The notes under the pieces: generated by a model
What the model was told of the DNA's origin: nothing
Databases searched by the model: none
The model's input: the letters and a program-made list of their open reading frames with translations, nothing else
Part shown: one piece after another, positions 24,864 to 35,399 of the stretch
How the letters are laid out: each line of letters begins with the position of its first letter
How positions within the stretch are numbered: position 1 is the stretch's first letter
Assembly (NCBI RefSeq): GCF_047496725.1
Contig: NW_027328667.1
Coordinates: 186,001 to 250,000, forward strand
Length of the DNA stretch: 64,000 nt
Direction of reading: 5' to 3'
Source: Anoplolepis gracilipes
Taxonomy: Eukaryota; Arthropoda; Insecta; Hymenoptera; Formicidae
Made by a program: the position numbers and the translations under genes

Positions 24864-25385
24864 ATGGTTGTGTCAACGTTTGTGGATCTTCAAGGATTTA
24901 TTATCGATAAAAAATTTATTGTAAAAGAAATTGCGATTCTGACTAAAGGATCTGTATTCTCTCATAATATTTTTACGAATCTTACACCATTCCGTTTGCT
25001 CACGAGGTCTGAGAGATCTCAAGTTGCATAGTTGATTGGAAAACATTACAATCTGCAATGGAAAGATGGAAACATTCCATACTACATGGCTAAACGTTTA
25101 ATCACTGAGGCTGTGACGTTGAAAGATGCAGCTTCTCGAGTGTACGTTAAGGGGCATGAAAAACGAGAATGGTTGGCAAATTTACTGGCAGATGATGCGA
25201 GAATCGGCCTTATTATCGAGACATTGGATAACGACTATGAAGACGTTCCTCCTTTAGATAAATTAAATGCTACTCTGCACTGCGATAAACATGTAAGAAA
25301 TTGTGCTTTACAAAATGTATTTAAAATATTCAATTGGTGGTCGAATCATCATCATGAAGGTTCAATCAACCCATATTTACATTAA
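24864..25385 (+). pseudogene. Polinton accessory 'MVV-type' gene, right arm
   Basis: A 173-codon frame from ATGGTTGTGTCA to TAA, interrupted by one TAG at about 25029. Visible segments: FVDLQGFIIDKKFIVKEIAIL near the start, VYVKGHEKREWLANLLADDA in the middle, and CALQNVFKIFNWWS near the end. The first segment has the look of the first strand of an RNase-H/exonuclease fold, but catalytic residues cannot be placed, so no function is assigned. A similar protein recurs in hymenopteran mobile DNA as an uncharacterised product (memory, not searched). Another copy lies at 41254-41772. Confidence 0.6.
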
Positions 25386-25887
25386 ACTATACTTCAACTA
25401 TTATTTTCTATATTCTGTAATTAAATTTTTTTTATTTTTAAATAAATTTGGAATTTTTATACATTTATATTTCTTTTACTGCCGCCTTCTCCTTTGCTCT
25501 CTCCTTTCCTTACCATCATGCTCTCTCCTTTCCTTACACATCATACTCTCCTTGTCCTACGCCTATATCGCTGTCCTTTTCTCACCATACACGCTCTCCT
25601 TCCCGCTATCCTCCTTCCTCTCTATTCTTTCTCTCGCACCCATATCTCCTTTTCCATCATGCTCTTCTTTTCTTATCATCATGCACTCCTTGTCCTACAC
25701 ATACAGCGCCTTCCTTCTTACACCACATCATACTATAGAACGCCTGATTATATTTATAATCAAATTAAATATACATGATAATGCCACCCACTATGCGAAA
25801 CGTTATTCTTTAGCGCAAACATCCGTACTGTCGGCGTTCTGTTTATGTTTTCATTTAGCAAAAATTTATATCTCACGCTTTGTCGTA

Positions 25888-26579
25888 TACAATTTTTACA
25901 TTCCGATTGAGAATGGTGAAATTCAATCAAAGATGTTGTAAGTTTCAATTATTATTTTCTAAATATTATTTTCTAAATATATTTTAATATTTTATATAAC
26001 GTTTCATCTCGTCGTGCGGTTTGCATACTTGGGAGGAGGTATACCTTAACCCCGACATCTTACAAATATTTGGAGATTGGAATAAGCGTTGGAGCTATGT
26101 CGTATGTAGAATTGATACTTGATGACAACAGAGGCAATCGAGTAGTATTGCCTATCGTACTCTGGCACTCATTGATGCAGAAACGTACATACATTGAACG
26201 ACATATACAATCGACTGAAAGTCAGCCATTATGGATCTGCGATCTATCTATTCAAATGATTGTATTAAACGGATCGAGGATTGTTAAATTAACATTATCT
26301 AATAAGTCTTTGTATATGCAACCTCAAACATTGTTACATTTATTCGATTTTGAAGAATGTATCGATCATATGCATTCATGGTTGTGTCAAAACACACATC
26401 TCGTTAATGAAAAGTTTAAACAATTTTGTAACGTTTTGCAACGTAACAATATTACTAATGTAAATGTTGCTGTGAAAGTGATACGCGAGAGTGACGCGTT
26501 CGACAGCGGATCACTCGTAGATTGCGAATTGTTGACGTGTGCTATAAATGATATACTTTATGATACTTGTAAAAAATAA
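25888..26579 (+). pseudogene. Polinton accessory protein 'gene X', right arm
   Basis: Large exon 26000-26579 is open and encodes RRAVCILGRRYTLTPTSY, then ISVGAMSYVELIL and NRGNRVVLPIVLWHSLM, ending in an acidic tail. The first exon survives only from 25891 to 25937 (FYIPIENGEIQSK), with its start codon deleted. The intron acceptor reads ATATAACG where other copies have ATATAGCG, so splicing is lost. Function unknown. Other copies: 49865-50604 and 60612-61354. Confidence 0.65.
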
Positions 26580-26675
26580 AAAAAATAAAAAATTATTATT
26601 AACATTAATGTTCCTCTTCACACTATTTTATTCTACGACTCTTCCTCCTCCTCGCGCTCTCTTAGTCTCAGTATA

Positions 26676-26940
26676 CATTATGGATAAACAGAGTGGGGTG
26701 AATATTTTATCTATAACAGTTGACATTCCTCTCTCTCACCATCAGACCTCCGCAATGAGTCGGAGAGGACACTCCCTCCACCTGTGGAATCATATGTACC
26801 CCCCCTTCCGCCTCAATCTGGGTGACATTTGGTACCTCCGCCCCCCGAACATATCAGTACCGGGAGGTGAGGTAATCAGTTCCCCCGCTTGCCTCACCCT
26901 CTTCAGATCCCTGTATTAGAACTCTCTTATATTATCTACT
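26676..26940 (+). repeat. Polinton terminal module, right arm
   Basis: Runs from about TACATTATGGATAAACAG, through a conserved CATCAGACCTCCGCAATGAG block and a G/C-run section, to TATTATCTACT. The same module occurs at 15574-15839 (mirror), 38024-38285, 51765-52078, 53445-53708 and 62995-63300. It marks the outermost part of the Polinton terminal repeat. Confidence 0.75.
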
Positions 26941-28231
26941 ATATATATGTTTACAGATCAATGCCAGTCAAGGAAAACATTTAAACAAATATCTACCAAA
27001 GATATTCATACCGATAGTGATTCCGAAGAAAATATAAATAATAACCAAAGTAAAACACACTTTTCAAACACTTTATCAGAGCTGCCACAATGGCCTCGTT
27101 CTTTGACTCTTAATAACTCTTCTAAATATCAATCATGTTCAAATAATTATAATAACAAAAGAGGTAAATATTAGTAGTAAAATAAAAGAATAAATATAAA
27201 ACATATACCATATATCTAATAATACAAAATTTAATATAAAAAATCTTAGTCTTAATGTCCTACAACAATAATTCCCATAAATTATGTTTTCAGGAAATTC
27301 AGCTCAATATTTAAATATAACAGATACAAAGTATACAAATACAGAAAAAAATTAATTAGATCAATTAACAAATTTAATTGAAAATATTGAAAGTCAGTTT
27401 ATATTTTTCTAAATAGATTTTTCTTATAAAAACCAGATTTGTATTATTTTATTTATTTTGATTTGTATTATTATATTTATTATATGTTTGTTTTAGGAAA
27501 TATTAATATTTTAATAAGAATGGTTGTTAAATTGCAAGTGCAAATGAAAGATGTTATGCAATGTATTGATAGAGATACGCCTACACTAAAAATAAATTAT
27601 TCAACAGAACGAATAAATAAATATTTACCATTAAAATCGATTAACGACATCAAAGATATGGAAACTCAATTACAAGAAGATTTTCTTCAAGAATATGTAA
27701 GTAAAAAGTGTAAATAAGTATAAAATAAAGGTACATTTTTTTATTATGTTTTTTAATATTAATCATAAATTTATAAATTTCTAGAAAGTTTTTATACACA
27801 AGGTAGGCGGTCATACGCCTAAAGGAAATATTCAAAACGTTTTAGCACGAATATTTTCTAATGAATGCAGTCTTCAATGTTCATGGAAAGGACGGCGTCA
27901 AAACTTTGCTATATACAAACTACGTATTATTGCTGTCATGAAAGGTTTGTATAAATATAAAAATAAATATGTAATATACACATATATATGTTCAATTAAA
28001 TTCTATAAAAAATATCTATAATGTAGTAATTTTTTGTTTTAGAAATTATTTTAGAGTTGTATGCGACTTTAACTGAGAAAGAACTTGATGATATCGCTGC
28101 TGAATGGTTTCGCTTTGGAAAACAGCGATGCAACAGAGAACAAAAAATGCAAGACAATGATGATATTAACGTTAAAAAAAGTATAACTGAGTACATATAA
28201 ATAAGCGCATACAAAAGTATTTGCGGAAACT

Positions 28232-28478
28232 GGGTACCTATTATGAAACTTCGGAAACATTTCCGATCGGAATAATTTTTCTTTTTTCTCTATAGATGTC
28301 TTGCTTTATAGACACTTTTGAATTGAATCCGAAACGATCGGAAAGTTATCGACACCTCACGAGCAAGCAGAAAGATGATTTCGATCGGAATAAAGAGTTA
28401 AAGAAACCAATGGTTTCTAGGGAAAAAAAAAATTATTCCGAACGGAAACGTTTCCGAAAAGTTTCATAATACGTACCC
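28232..28478. mobile_element. MITE (GGGTAC ends), right arm
   Basis: Mirror of 14036-14282; complementary ends GGGTACC... and ...GTACCC. Confidence 0.75.
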
Positions 28479-28567
28479 TGATTAGTTAGCATATCATTTT
28501 TTTTTTTGGGAAACGTCATCACGTCCTGTTTGACAGGAGTTCTTACGGGGCTTATATATATATATAT

Positions 28568-29005
28568 TGTAACGGCCCCCCTCCTTTAATCTGAGGTTTG
28601 GCCGGATAGTTCGCTGGGATCAGGGTTCGTAGTTCGAGGGGGAAAAGAGACACGACGAGATTTTGTTATACTGTAAGGTAGAGTCGTTTATTGTGTGCTT
28701 GGATGTGTATGTACAAAGGTGTGTGTGAGTTTGTGCGTCGGTGTATAAATGGGATGAACGCTATTTACAGTGTGATGGTGTGATAATAAGAGTGGTGGTA
28801 AGTGTCGCTCGGAGCACGGGCGCGTACGACAGCGTGCGCTATTTTTAGCGGCGCGGCGCGTGGCGGTTTTTTTTGGTGGTCAGGTTTTTACTATGGTCGC
28901 TCGGGCGCCGTCGTGTTTTTGTCGTTCGCTTTATCGCGCGTGTCGGTTTTTATGGCTTGTGGTATCGCGCGTGCCGGTTTTTGCCGTTTATCCGGCCATG
29001 GTTTT
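28568..29005 (-). mobile_element. Truncated LTR, right arm
   Basis: Inverted copy of the 3' 438 bp of the LTR at 12739-13946, starting TGTAACGGCCCCCC and cut at the palindrome boundary. Differs from the left copy at several bases, more than the rest of the arm. Confidence 0.7.
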
Positions 29006-29013
29006 ACCGCCCC

Positions 29014-29177
29014 TAGGGCAGATAGAGCAGGTCAAACTAAACATAAAAGTCCTCTACCATTTTACGATTTGCGCAATAATTATTAAAATATTAATTAAAA
29101 ACGCTCAGCATATGCTGAGTACTATATACGGCGCGCGCTGATACGCTGAGAGGTAAGGCGATTATTACCGAACACTT

Positions 29178-29229
<52 letters not shown>

Positions 29230-29335
29230 CGTTCGCTGATCGTTTTTAATTAATAGTTTAATAATTATTGCGCAAATCACAAAATGGTACAGGACTTTTA
29301 TGTTCAGTTTGACCTGCTCTATCTGCCCTAGAGAG
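29014..29335. mobile_element. Foldback repeat around (TA)n
   Basis: CTAGGGCAGATAGAGCAGG and its following 80 bp (29014-29100) return inverted at about 29245-29332. The centre holds AT hairpins and a (TA)n tract at 29179-29224. It begins within 10 bp of the palindrome's right boundary. Non-coding. Confidence 0.7.
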
Positions 29336-29520
29336 GTGAGGCGATAATTACCAGACACCCTGTCTATATATATATATATATATAGACAGGGTGTCTGGTA
29401 ATTATCGCCTGATTATCGACGAGGTGAGACGGTAATTACCAGACACCCTGTCTATATATATATATATATATATATATAGACAGGGTGTCTGGTAATTACC
29501 GTCTCACCTCTGTATATGTA
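29336..29520. repeat. Cluster of nested hairpins with (TA)n centres
   Basis: The word GACAGGGTGTCTGGTAATTA and its complement alternate four times, separated by (TA)n loops at about 29366-29384 and 29454-29478. Each pair can form a long hairpin. The outer flank AGACGGTAATTACC / GGTAATTACCGTCT is also paired. Confidence 0.8.
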
Positions 29521-29663
29521 TATATATATATATACACAATATACATATATATACACATATATTTATATATATATATATATATAATGTAATTTAAAAAAAT
29601 ATAGTTTATTAAAATTTACATATAGTCTTACAATATAATTTATATATTTTAAATTAAACATAT

Positions 29664-29724
29664 ATAGCATAAACATTTATGTATTCCTTTCGAAAAGAAA
29701 GAATCGTGAAGTCTACAGGACGTA

Positions 29725-29764
<40 letters not shown>

Positions 29765-29817
29765 TACGTCCTGTAGACTTCACGATTCTTTCTTTTCGAA
29801 AGGAATGCATAAACATT
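29664..29817. repeat. Large hairpin mirroring an LTR end
   Basis: TTTCGAAAAGAAAGAATCG...GGACGTAACACA is followed by (TA)n and then by its reverse complement TGTGTTACGTCC...CGATTCTTTC. The right half is the first part of the LTR-type element starting at 29762. Arms are about 65 bp, nearly perfect. Confidence 0.85.
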
Positions 29818-30699
29818 TAGAGATAGCGATTCTAAGAACGCTCTAGGGCGAAATATCAAATATCAAAACAGAGTCACCGTAACTCGAAGCAGTTGTTTAG
29901 AACTGCAATCATAAATTTGAAACGGTGACGAAAACTTAAGAAGCATCCGATAAGAGAGCTCGCCTGACGGACTATCTAAAGTGACAGCTGTTTATAATAA
30001 ATTTCTAAATAACGATAAGCGACTCTGACGGTACCAAACTCCTCATTGGCCAAACGGAAAAATCTCTTGAACCAATAGAGAAGAAATTTTTGAGACTCGA
30101 AGTCGAAAGAAACACTTCCTAAGACATACGGAAGCGTTAATTAAAATTCTAATTCGTCCAATTGTCCAATGGAGAGGAGGTACGAATTCTAGTATTTAAT
30201 GCGAAGAGCAATGCGCTGCGACATCACTACTACGATTCTATCTTTCGTCCACGGTACTAATTATTTTCTTCGACCTCGGCTTCGAGACGCAGAATTTATT
30301 ACTCTATCTTCGTTGTTAATTATTCGAGTGTTAACACCTTCGGGTATTAATACTTTCGATTCCGCGACGTGTGCTTCGGCTGATATTTAACGTAGACTCT
30401 CCGTGAAGTGGTTGAGTGTGAATTAAAATTTCAAGACAGTATCGAGTGTTAGACATTTCAAGTGATTGTGTCATCCAACACAAAGGGATAGACGTAAGAT
30501 TGCTGTCAAATTCAAACCCACGTGCCACGAGATCCACTGCCGAGGTCCTCTTCAATAACAAAATCACCGACGTAATAAGTAGTGAATCTCTAGCAAATAA
30601 TTTTATTTGATTGTTACCCCTCCCAGATTAAAAATCATTGAAGCAGTTTTTGGCCTATCAGTAAATGATTTAAGTATCAATATTTCAATTTTTGTTTGT

Positions 30700-31130
30700 C
30701 TGTCCTCTCCTCCTCTCCTTTATCTCACTCTCATTTTATTTCCCTCTTTATCACTGTATTTATTTGTACCGATCTTCACACGTCAGGTTACTGAGTACAG
30801 TTAAAGGTAATCTTTTTATTTCTCTCTTTACCACTGTATTTATGTGTACCGATATTCACACGTCAGGTTACTGAGTACAGTTAAAGGTAATCTTTTTATT
30901 TATCTCTTTACCACTGTATTTGTGTGTATCGACATTCACACGTCAGGTTACTGAGTACAGTTAAAGATAATCTTTTTATTTCTCTCTTTACCACCGTATT
31001 TATGTGTACCGGCATTCACACGCCAGGTTACTAAATTCATTTAAAGGTAATTCTTCTATTTTTCTCTTCATACCTGTATTTATGTATACCGGTTCACACT
31101 CAGGTTACTAAATATAGTTAAGGGAACTTA
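30700..31130 (+). repeat. 80-bp tandem repeat, about 5 copies
   Basis: A unit containing CACACGTCAGGTTACTGAGT and CTCTCTTTACCACTGTATTT repeats at 30781, 30861, 30941, 31021 and about 31100. The last two copies are diverged. It lies in the probable leader or LTR of the retroelement. Confidence 0.85.
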
Positions 31131-31529
31131 TACTTTCCTCGTTCCTCCTAATACTGATAATAAAACCTTGTTAATTTCAACAGTCGTACTGTTACTACAA
31201 CCAATTTAAGACCTATTATTTCAATACTATTGTCAATTTTTTATTTATTTTAATACTATTGCACTTATTATCGATAGTATTCCATACTATTTTGTTCTCG
31301 TTTCTCTCATTATTCTTACTAGTTTTGTAATTTAACATATAAATTAACCAAGAACCGTTTCCCCAAATAAAAATAAAGTATTAATGTTTCCTCATGAGGG
31401 TTCTTAGTGGATCCTGCCACTCTCAAGGAAATTAAGTCGACCGCCAGAGTAAACAAACGGTGCCGTAACCATCGTACTGTCAGATCGCGGCCAGGGCCTT
31501 AGCAGATAAAAATTTCATAGTAGATTTTT

Positions 31530-32268
31530 CAAAAATAAATGTAGAGTTATTTAATTTACTTATAGCTAAGCAAACAAACTCACAAACACTGACACTTCCC
31601 CTCCTATTTCAATAAACATTCCTCCTCCCCCTCCTCCTTCAAGAGAGCCGAAACCATCCCGCTCACCTGACCCTTCTCTTCGCACCACCATTGATCCCTC
31701 TCCCCTTTCACATCCCGTAGTATCATCCTCTCACGAACACCTCTCCCCATCTCCTCTCGATTTACCGGGCCCTTCCAAGGAAACTCCCTCTACCTCTGAA
31801 CCCCCTCCACGTCCACCCTCATCAGCTTCCACCAGCATCTTGGGTGATTCACCCCCATCCTCCCCCCAAAATTCACCTGATTCTCAAGAAGAATCAGATA
31901 AAATTTGAGAGACCCTTCGTGAGGTTGCCGAGGTTGTTGTCGACCTCGAGAAAGAAAACGCAAGTTCCACCGAAAAGAAACAACCCAATAATTCTGAATA
32001 TCAAGGAGTTCCTCGCCCCCCTCCTCTGGATCCTCTCCAATATTTACTCAATAACCTCCTAGAGATCAGACATCCCCTTCCAGAAGGCTCGTATACAATC
32101 GGGCCTGACCCCGCCGACTTAGAAATCCTGTACTCCGTCCTTACATCCAACCCTGCGGGATCCATTATTCCGTGGTTCCTCCCTGGTTATAGATATCCCT
32201 TCGTCGTTCCAATAGAGGCTCTCTGGAAGAAATTTCTCCCTTCCATGATTAGTTTTCAGGAATTATAA
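31530..32268 (+). pseudogene. gag-like open frame of retroelement
   Basis: Reads through a long proline/serine-rich region (PPPPPPSREPKPSRSPDPS), then REVAEVVVDLEKENASS, then a compact end with YTIGPDPADLEILYSVLTS and a C-terminal PFVVPIEALWKKFLP. One TGA interrupts it at about 31904, and a short upstream segment (VDFSKINVELFNLLIAKQ) is in a different frame. The organisation (disordered proline-rich part plus small folded part) suits a gag-type polyprotein, but no zinc knuckle is visible. Assignment is inferred from position and style. Confidence 0.35.
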
Positions 32269-32879
32269 TTCCTTCCCTGCCCTTTCCCTTAAAAATTTAA
32301 GAATGATTGTATAAATACCAGTCAAGTAATAGTTCCTTTTTGCCCACTTCCAACTGATCTGACTGACGTCCTTCTGAATTAATGTAACATCCGTGAACTC
32401 CCACACACTCCCACGCACACACACACTCAGCTCATTAATAAGTTAGATTAATCTAATTATAATGTTAATAAATTTTTAAATCTCATATATATATTTTCAT
32501 TTTATTTTAATAAATGCATAAATTAAAATTTTAATCGATTAATATAATTTATTAACTCTTTCAAAAATACATTCCCTGACTCCCAGATCGCACAAGGTCC
32601 CGTCCCGCGTAACAGGGATTAAATTCCTTTACCGAAAAGGGACCACCGAACGAACAGCCTACTGACCCAGTAAAAAAGATCCTCAAGGTCTTTGACCAGG
32701 TCCGGCCTTGCACAGTTAGTTCGAGTCGAGAGCGTTAAGATTTTTACGCGTTTTGACAAGGATAAGTTCCGTCCTTCCGTTATCTCATCCTTTTTCCAAG
32801 TCTGAACGTAACATATATATATATCAGAATATATTTATATATTTAATTATTTAGCACATTTATATTATAATTTATACTT

Positions 32880-33736
32880 ACTTCTTCCTTTCTTAGAAAC
32901 ACCATATGAAGATGACATAAAATCAGTATTAATATTATCATCCTTTTTGTAACCTTCTTTTTCACCTATATAAATGTTTTCTTTGGTTTCACTGTCTGAA
33001 CATGAAATCCTGTTGGTTACTTTTTTTCTATGATCTTTTCCTCTTTTATTTATATTTCTTTCATTAATAATGTTTTCTTCATTTTCATTCTCTGAATATA
33101 AAATCCTAATATTGGCTAATTTTTTTCTATGCTCTTTTCCTCTTTCATTTATATTTCTTTCATTAATGCTTTCTTCATTTTCACTGTCTGAATAAAAAAT
33201 CTTGTTGACTACTTTTTTTCTGTATCCTTTTCCTAACAGAGGTTCATCCGCAGAAGTGTAATTTTCATATTCTGCAATCTTCCGAGCTTTTTCTAATGTA
33301 TCTAAAAATTTTTAATATTTTACATAACATTATATATATATGTTAATTTATAATGAAATATTAATAGGAAAGAACATAATAAAAAAATCGAATATGTCAC
33401 AATAAAATCACAATAAATTATAATAACACTTGACATTCGCATGTCATCATGACTTCGTTGTGATTTTATTATAACAAATTTTTTTTTTTACTATGGGGAA
33501 TATTTGTTTCGATAAGCTGTTCTTACTACAGTATTTTTCAATTAATACTGGAAGCTGCATCCATGTTTGAAAATCAGGTTCACTACATTTTAATATTAAA
33601 GATAATAAGTTTTTTATATTAGTAGGCGGCCACCAACATACTGTTCCATTTTCCTGTTCTTGAAACCAATTTGTTGGAATTTCATTAATAGTATCATCAT
33701 CGAGAAATTTTACAACGCATAAGCCATATCTCTGAA
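32880..33736 (-). pseudogene. 5' part of a DUF4806-type gene
   Basis: Exon from about 33736 to 33527 encodes YGLCVVKFLDDDTI, a WF pair and CWWPPTNIKNL, matching the N-terminal domain style of the palindrome's DUF4806-type gene. GTAAGA at 33526 starts an intron, and an acceptor at about 33300 opens an exon (33299-32880) that is open throughout: TLEKARKIAEYENYTSADEP, then three repeats of a SDSENEE...INERGK(D/E)HRKK unit of about 40 residues. The gene is cut at about 32880 by the LTR-type element; its DUF4806 domain is not found downstream. Confidence 0.55.
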
Positions 33737-33769
33737 AAAGTACACGACATGTACTGGTAAAATACATAA

Positions 33770-34318
33770 ATTACGAAGATATACATCATGCAAGAATATT
33801 TTATTTCATTAATTTAGGATTTTGTAAAGTTATTCAACAAGTTGTAAAATATGTAATAATATTTTCTATCAATATGTGATATATTATAACAAATTTTTTC
33901 AAGTAATTTCTTATGCAAACATAAAAATAAGATATATGAAAGTAATAGGTTATGCAGAATACGTTTTAATAAAAATTTATAACTTTTTCTGTTACCAAAT
34001 GTAATTTTGTTATTGTATATAATAATTATTAATATTTACTATTTATCAAAGTGTGTATATACATATATTACTTGAATAAATTGTAGAAAATTATAATTTT
34101 TCGTCGTATGGAAGACTGGATTGAAGAAGAACAAACGCCGCACTGTTACGTACCGCAACTTTTCTTACGCAAATATTTCACGAATAGATATTTTGTTAAG
34201 AGACAGCAGTTTCTCACGCTAGATGTGCATAAGCCACAAGACACTCTTAATATCACTTCGCGAGATATCTCTTTCGGTTAAGCGATAAGCGCATCACTTC
34301 GAGATGCCACACGACTTT
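33770..34318. other. Gene-free stretch
   Basis: AT-rich sequence to 34100, then a 57-codon plus-strand frame (34108-34281, start MEDWIEEEQ) with no recognised features. It could be a chance frame, and nothing else is seen. Confidence 0.5.
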
Positions 34319-34662
34319 GGGTGCGTTCCATATGAACGCTCACGCGCTGTAAGCGCTCACGCTTATAAGCGCTATTTTCAATCGTTTCGTTTGCTGCTTA
34401 AGCGCTTAAAATTGCAAACGGAAAGTTGTTCCTTTTTTCACCATGCGATACCAAGGGTGCGTTCCATATGAACGCTCACGCGCTGTAAGCGCTCACGCTT
34501 TTGCTGTCCTACCTCGATGAAATAAGCATTTGTGAGCACAAGTGATGACGTCACAGTGACGTCATTAATGCGTTTATAAGCACTTATAACTCCAAATGGA
34601 ACAGCGTAAGCAATGCTTATAAGCGTTTTAAGCGTGTAAGCGTCCAAAAGGAACACACCCTT
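34319..34662. mobile_element. PIF/Harbinger-derived MITE, copy 3
   Basis: Left end GGGTGCGTTCCATATGAACG and right end CCAAAAGGAACACACCC, with the same AAGCGCTTATAAGCG subterminal words as the 5619 and 11719 elements, but lacking the transposase frame. The left end is again duplicated internally (34455). Confidence 0.75.
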
Positions 34663-34897
34663 TATCTGCATGTAGGGACCTCCGAGAATGAAGGTCCAGC
34701 GAAATAAAAGTAGTCAGTTCTAAGTCGTCTCTCTCTGAGAAAACATCTTCGACTTGTAGCATTGCGCCAAATAAAGTCTTGTAACTAGATAACTGTACCT
34801 TTTTATTCATTACGTCGCGTTCAGCACGTAACAGCACGTTTCTTATTATTTTTGTATAGAACTGGCGACAAATGTCGTTATTGTTAATTGTACTTAT

Positions 34898-35040
34898 AGA
34901 TCCTTGATTGGTATATACTTTTAGATTTAAAAGTATACATAGATCCCTGATTGGTATATACTTTTAGATTTAAAAGTATACATAGATCCCTGATTGGTAT
35001 ATACTTTTAGATTTAAAAGTATACACCAATCAGGGATCGA
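34898..35040. repeat. 43-bp tandem repeat ending in an inverted copy
   Basis: TGATTGGTATATACTTTTAG followed by ATTTAAAAGTATAC occurs three times in tandem and then closes with ACCAATCAGGGATC, the inverse of the start. Each unit is itself a short hairpin. It looks like a palindromic miniature element expanded in tandem. Confidence 0.8.
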
Positions 35041-35399
35041 TATAAGTAAAGTTAATGATAGCGACATTCGTCGCTATAATATATGTTAGAAAGTCACGAC
35101 GTGTGTACGTGCTGTGTAGAGCTCAAACATATTTTTACAAAATGTAAGTACTTTATAAATTCATTTCTTTATGTAATATAGACAAATATGCATATATTAT
35201 TTTTAAGTAAAAAATGCTTCTTATATACAATTTTATACACATTTTATATTTACTGTGGTATTACTACATAATCCTATTTTTATATCTTGTATTTTTATAA
35301 TGTTTCAGAAAGGTTTTTTTGAAGAAACAGTTTTATATATTATAAAACATAACCTTTACAATTTGCTGAATAGTTCTAGTAAATTAAACGAAATACTCT

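Larger units (their letters stand above)
23360..26940 (+). mobile_element. Polinton fragment, right arm
   Basis: Carries, in order, a repeated MVV-gene tail (23360-23455), a tandemly repeated spacer, the capsid-gene tail, the MVV-type gene, a pyrimidine-rich spacer (25480-25740), gene X, and the terminal module ending TATATTATCTACT at 26940, the same end as the complete element's 63300. No opposite terminus is present, so the inner part was lost or rearranged. The inner junction fuses an MVV-gene tail to a DUF4806-like exon near 23350. Confidence 0.7.
22318..28200 (+). pseudogene. DUF4806-type transposon gene, right arm, interrupted by Polinton
   Basis: Exon remnants with GT/AG borders: 22318-22525 (start codon, N-terminal domain), 22640-22960 (TYEEGVQKLILAEDTS then a basic Lys-rich stretch), 23035-23130, 23276 onward, 26957-27163, from 27294, 27497-27696, 27785-27944 and 28043-28200. 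The last two carry the DUF4806 domain: GGHTPKGNIQNVLARIFSNE, then LTEKELDDIAAEWFRFGKQR. Function of the domain is unknown; it accompanies a transposase in some DNA transposons. In-frame TGA codons at 22381 and 22474 and TAG at 22795 kill it. A Polinton fragment (about 23360-26940) sits between the fourth and fifth exons, ending 16 bp before the fifth exon. It follows the transposase fragment in the same direction. Confidence 0.7.
21308..29005. repeat. Right arm of 15.5-kb palindrome
   Basis: Reverse complement of 13509-21206. The match stops at 29005 inside the LTR (shared GGCCATGGTTTT, then divergence), whereas the left arm's LTR continues to its natural end at 12739. The right arm is therefore the truncated, probably derived, side. 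Confidence 0.95.
29762..32813 (+). mobile_element. LTR-type retroelement remnant
   Basis: Outer ends TGTTACGTCC and GAACGTAACA form a TG...CA inverted pair and sit in (TA)n. Inside are 80-bp tandem repeats (30700-31130), an untranslated-leader-like section with GGTGCCGTAACC near 31460, which could be a primer-binding site, and a gag-like frame. Reverse transcriptase, protease and integrase are absent, so it is either an internally deleted element or a non-autonomous one. It interrupts a DUF4806-type gene that continues at 32880-33736. The exact LTR boundaries are not resolved. Confidence 0.45.

Noticed and set aside
30199..30390. Short frames in the LTR-type element leader (30199-30874)
   Set aside because: No conserved protein, and several arise from the 80-bp tandem repeat.
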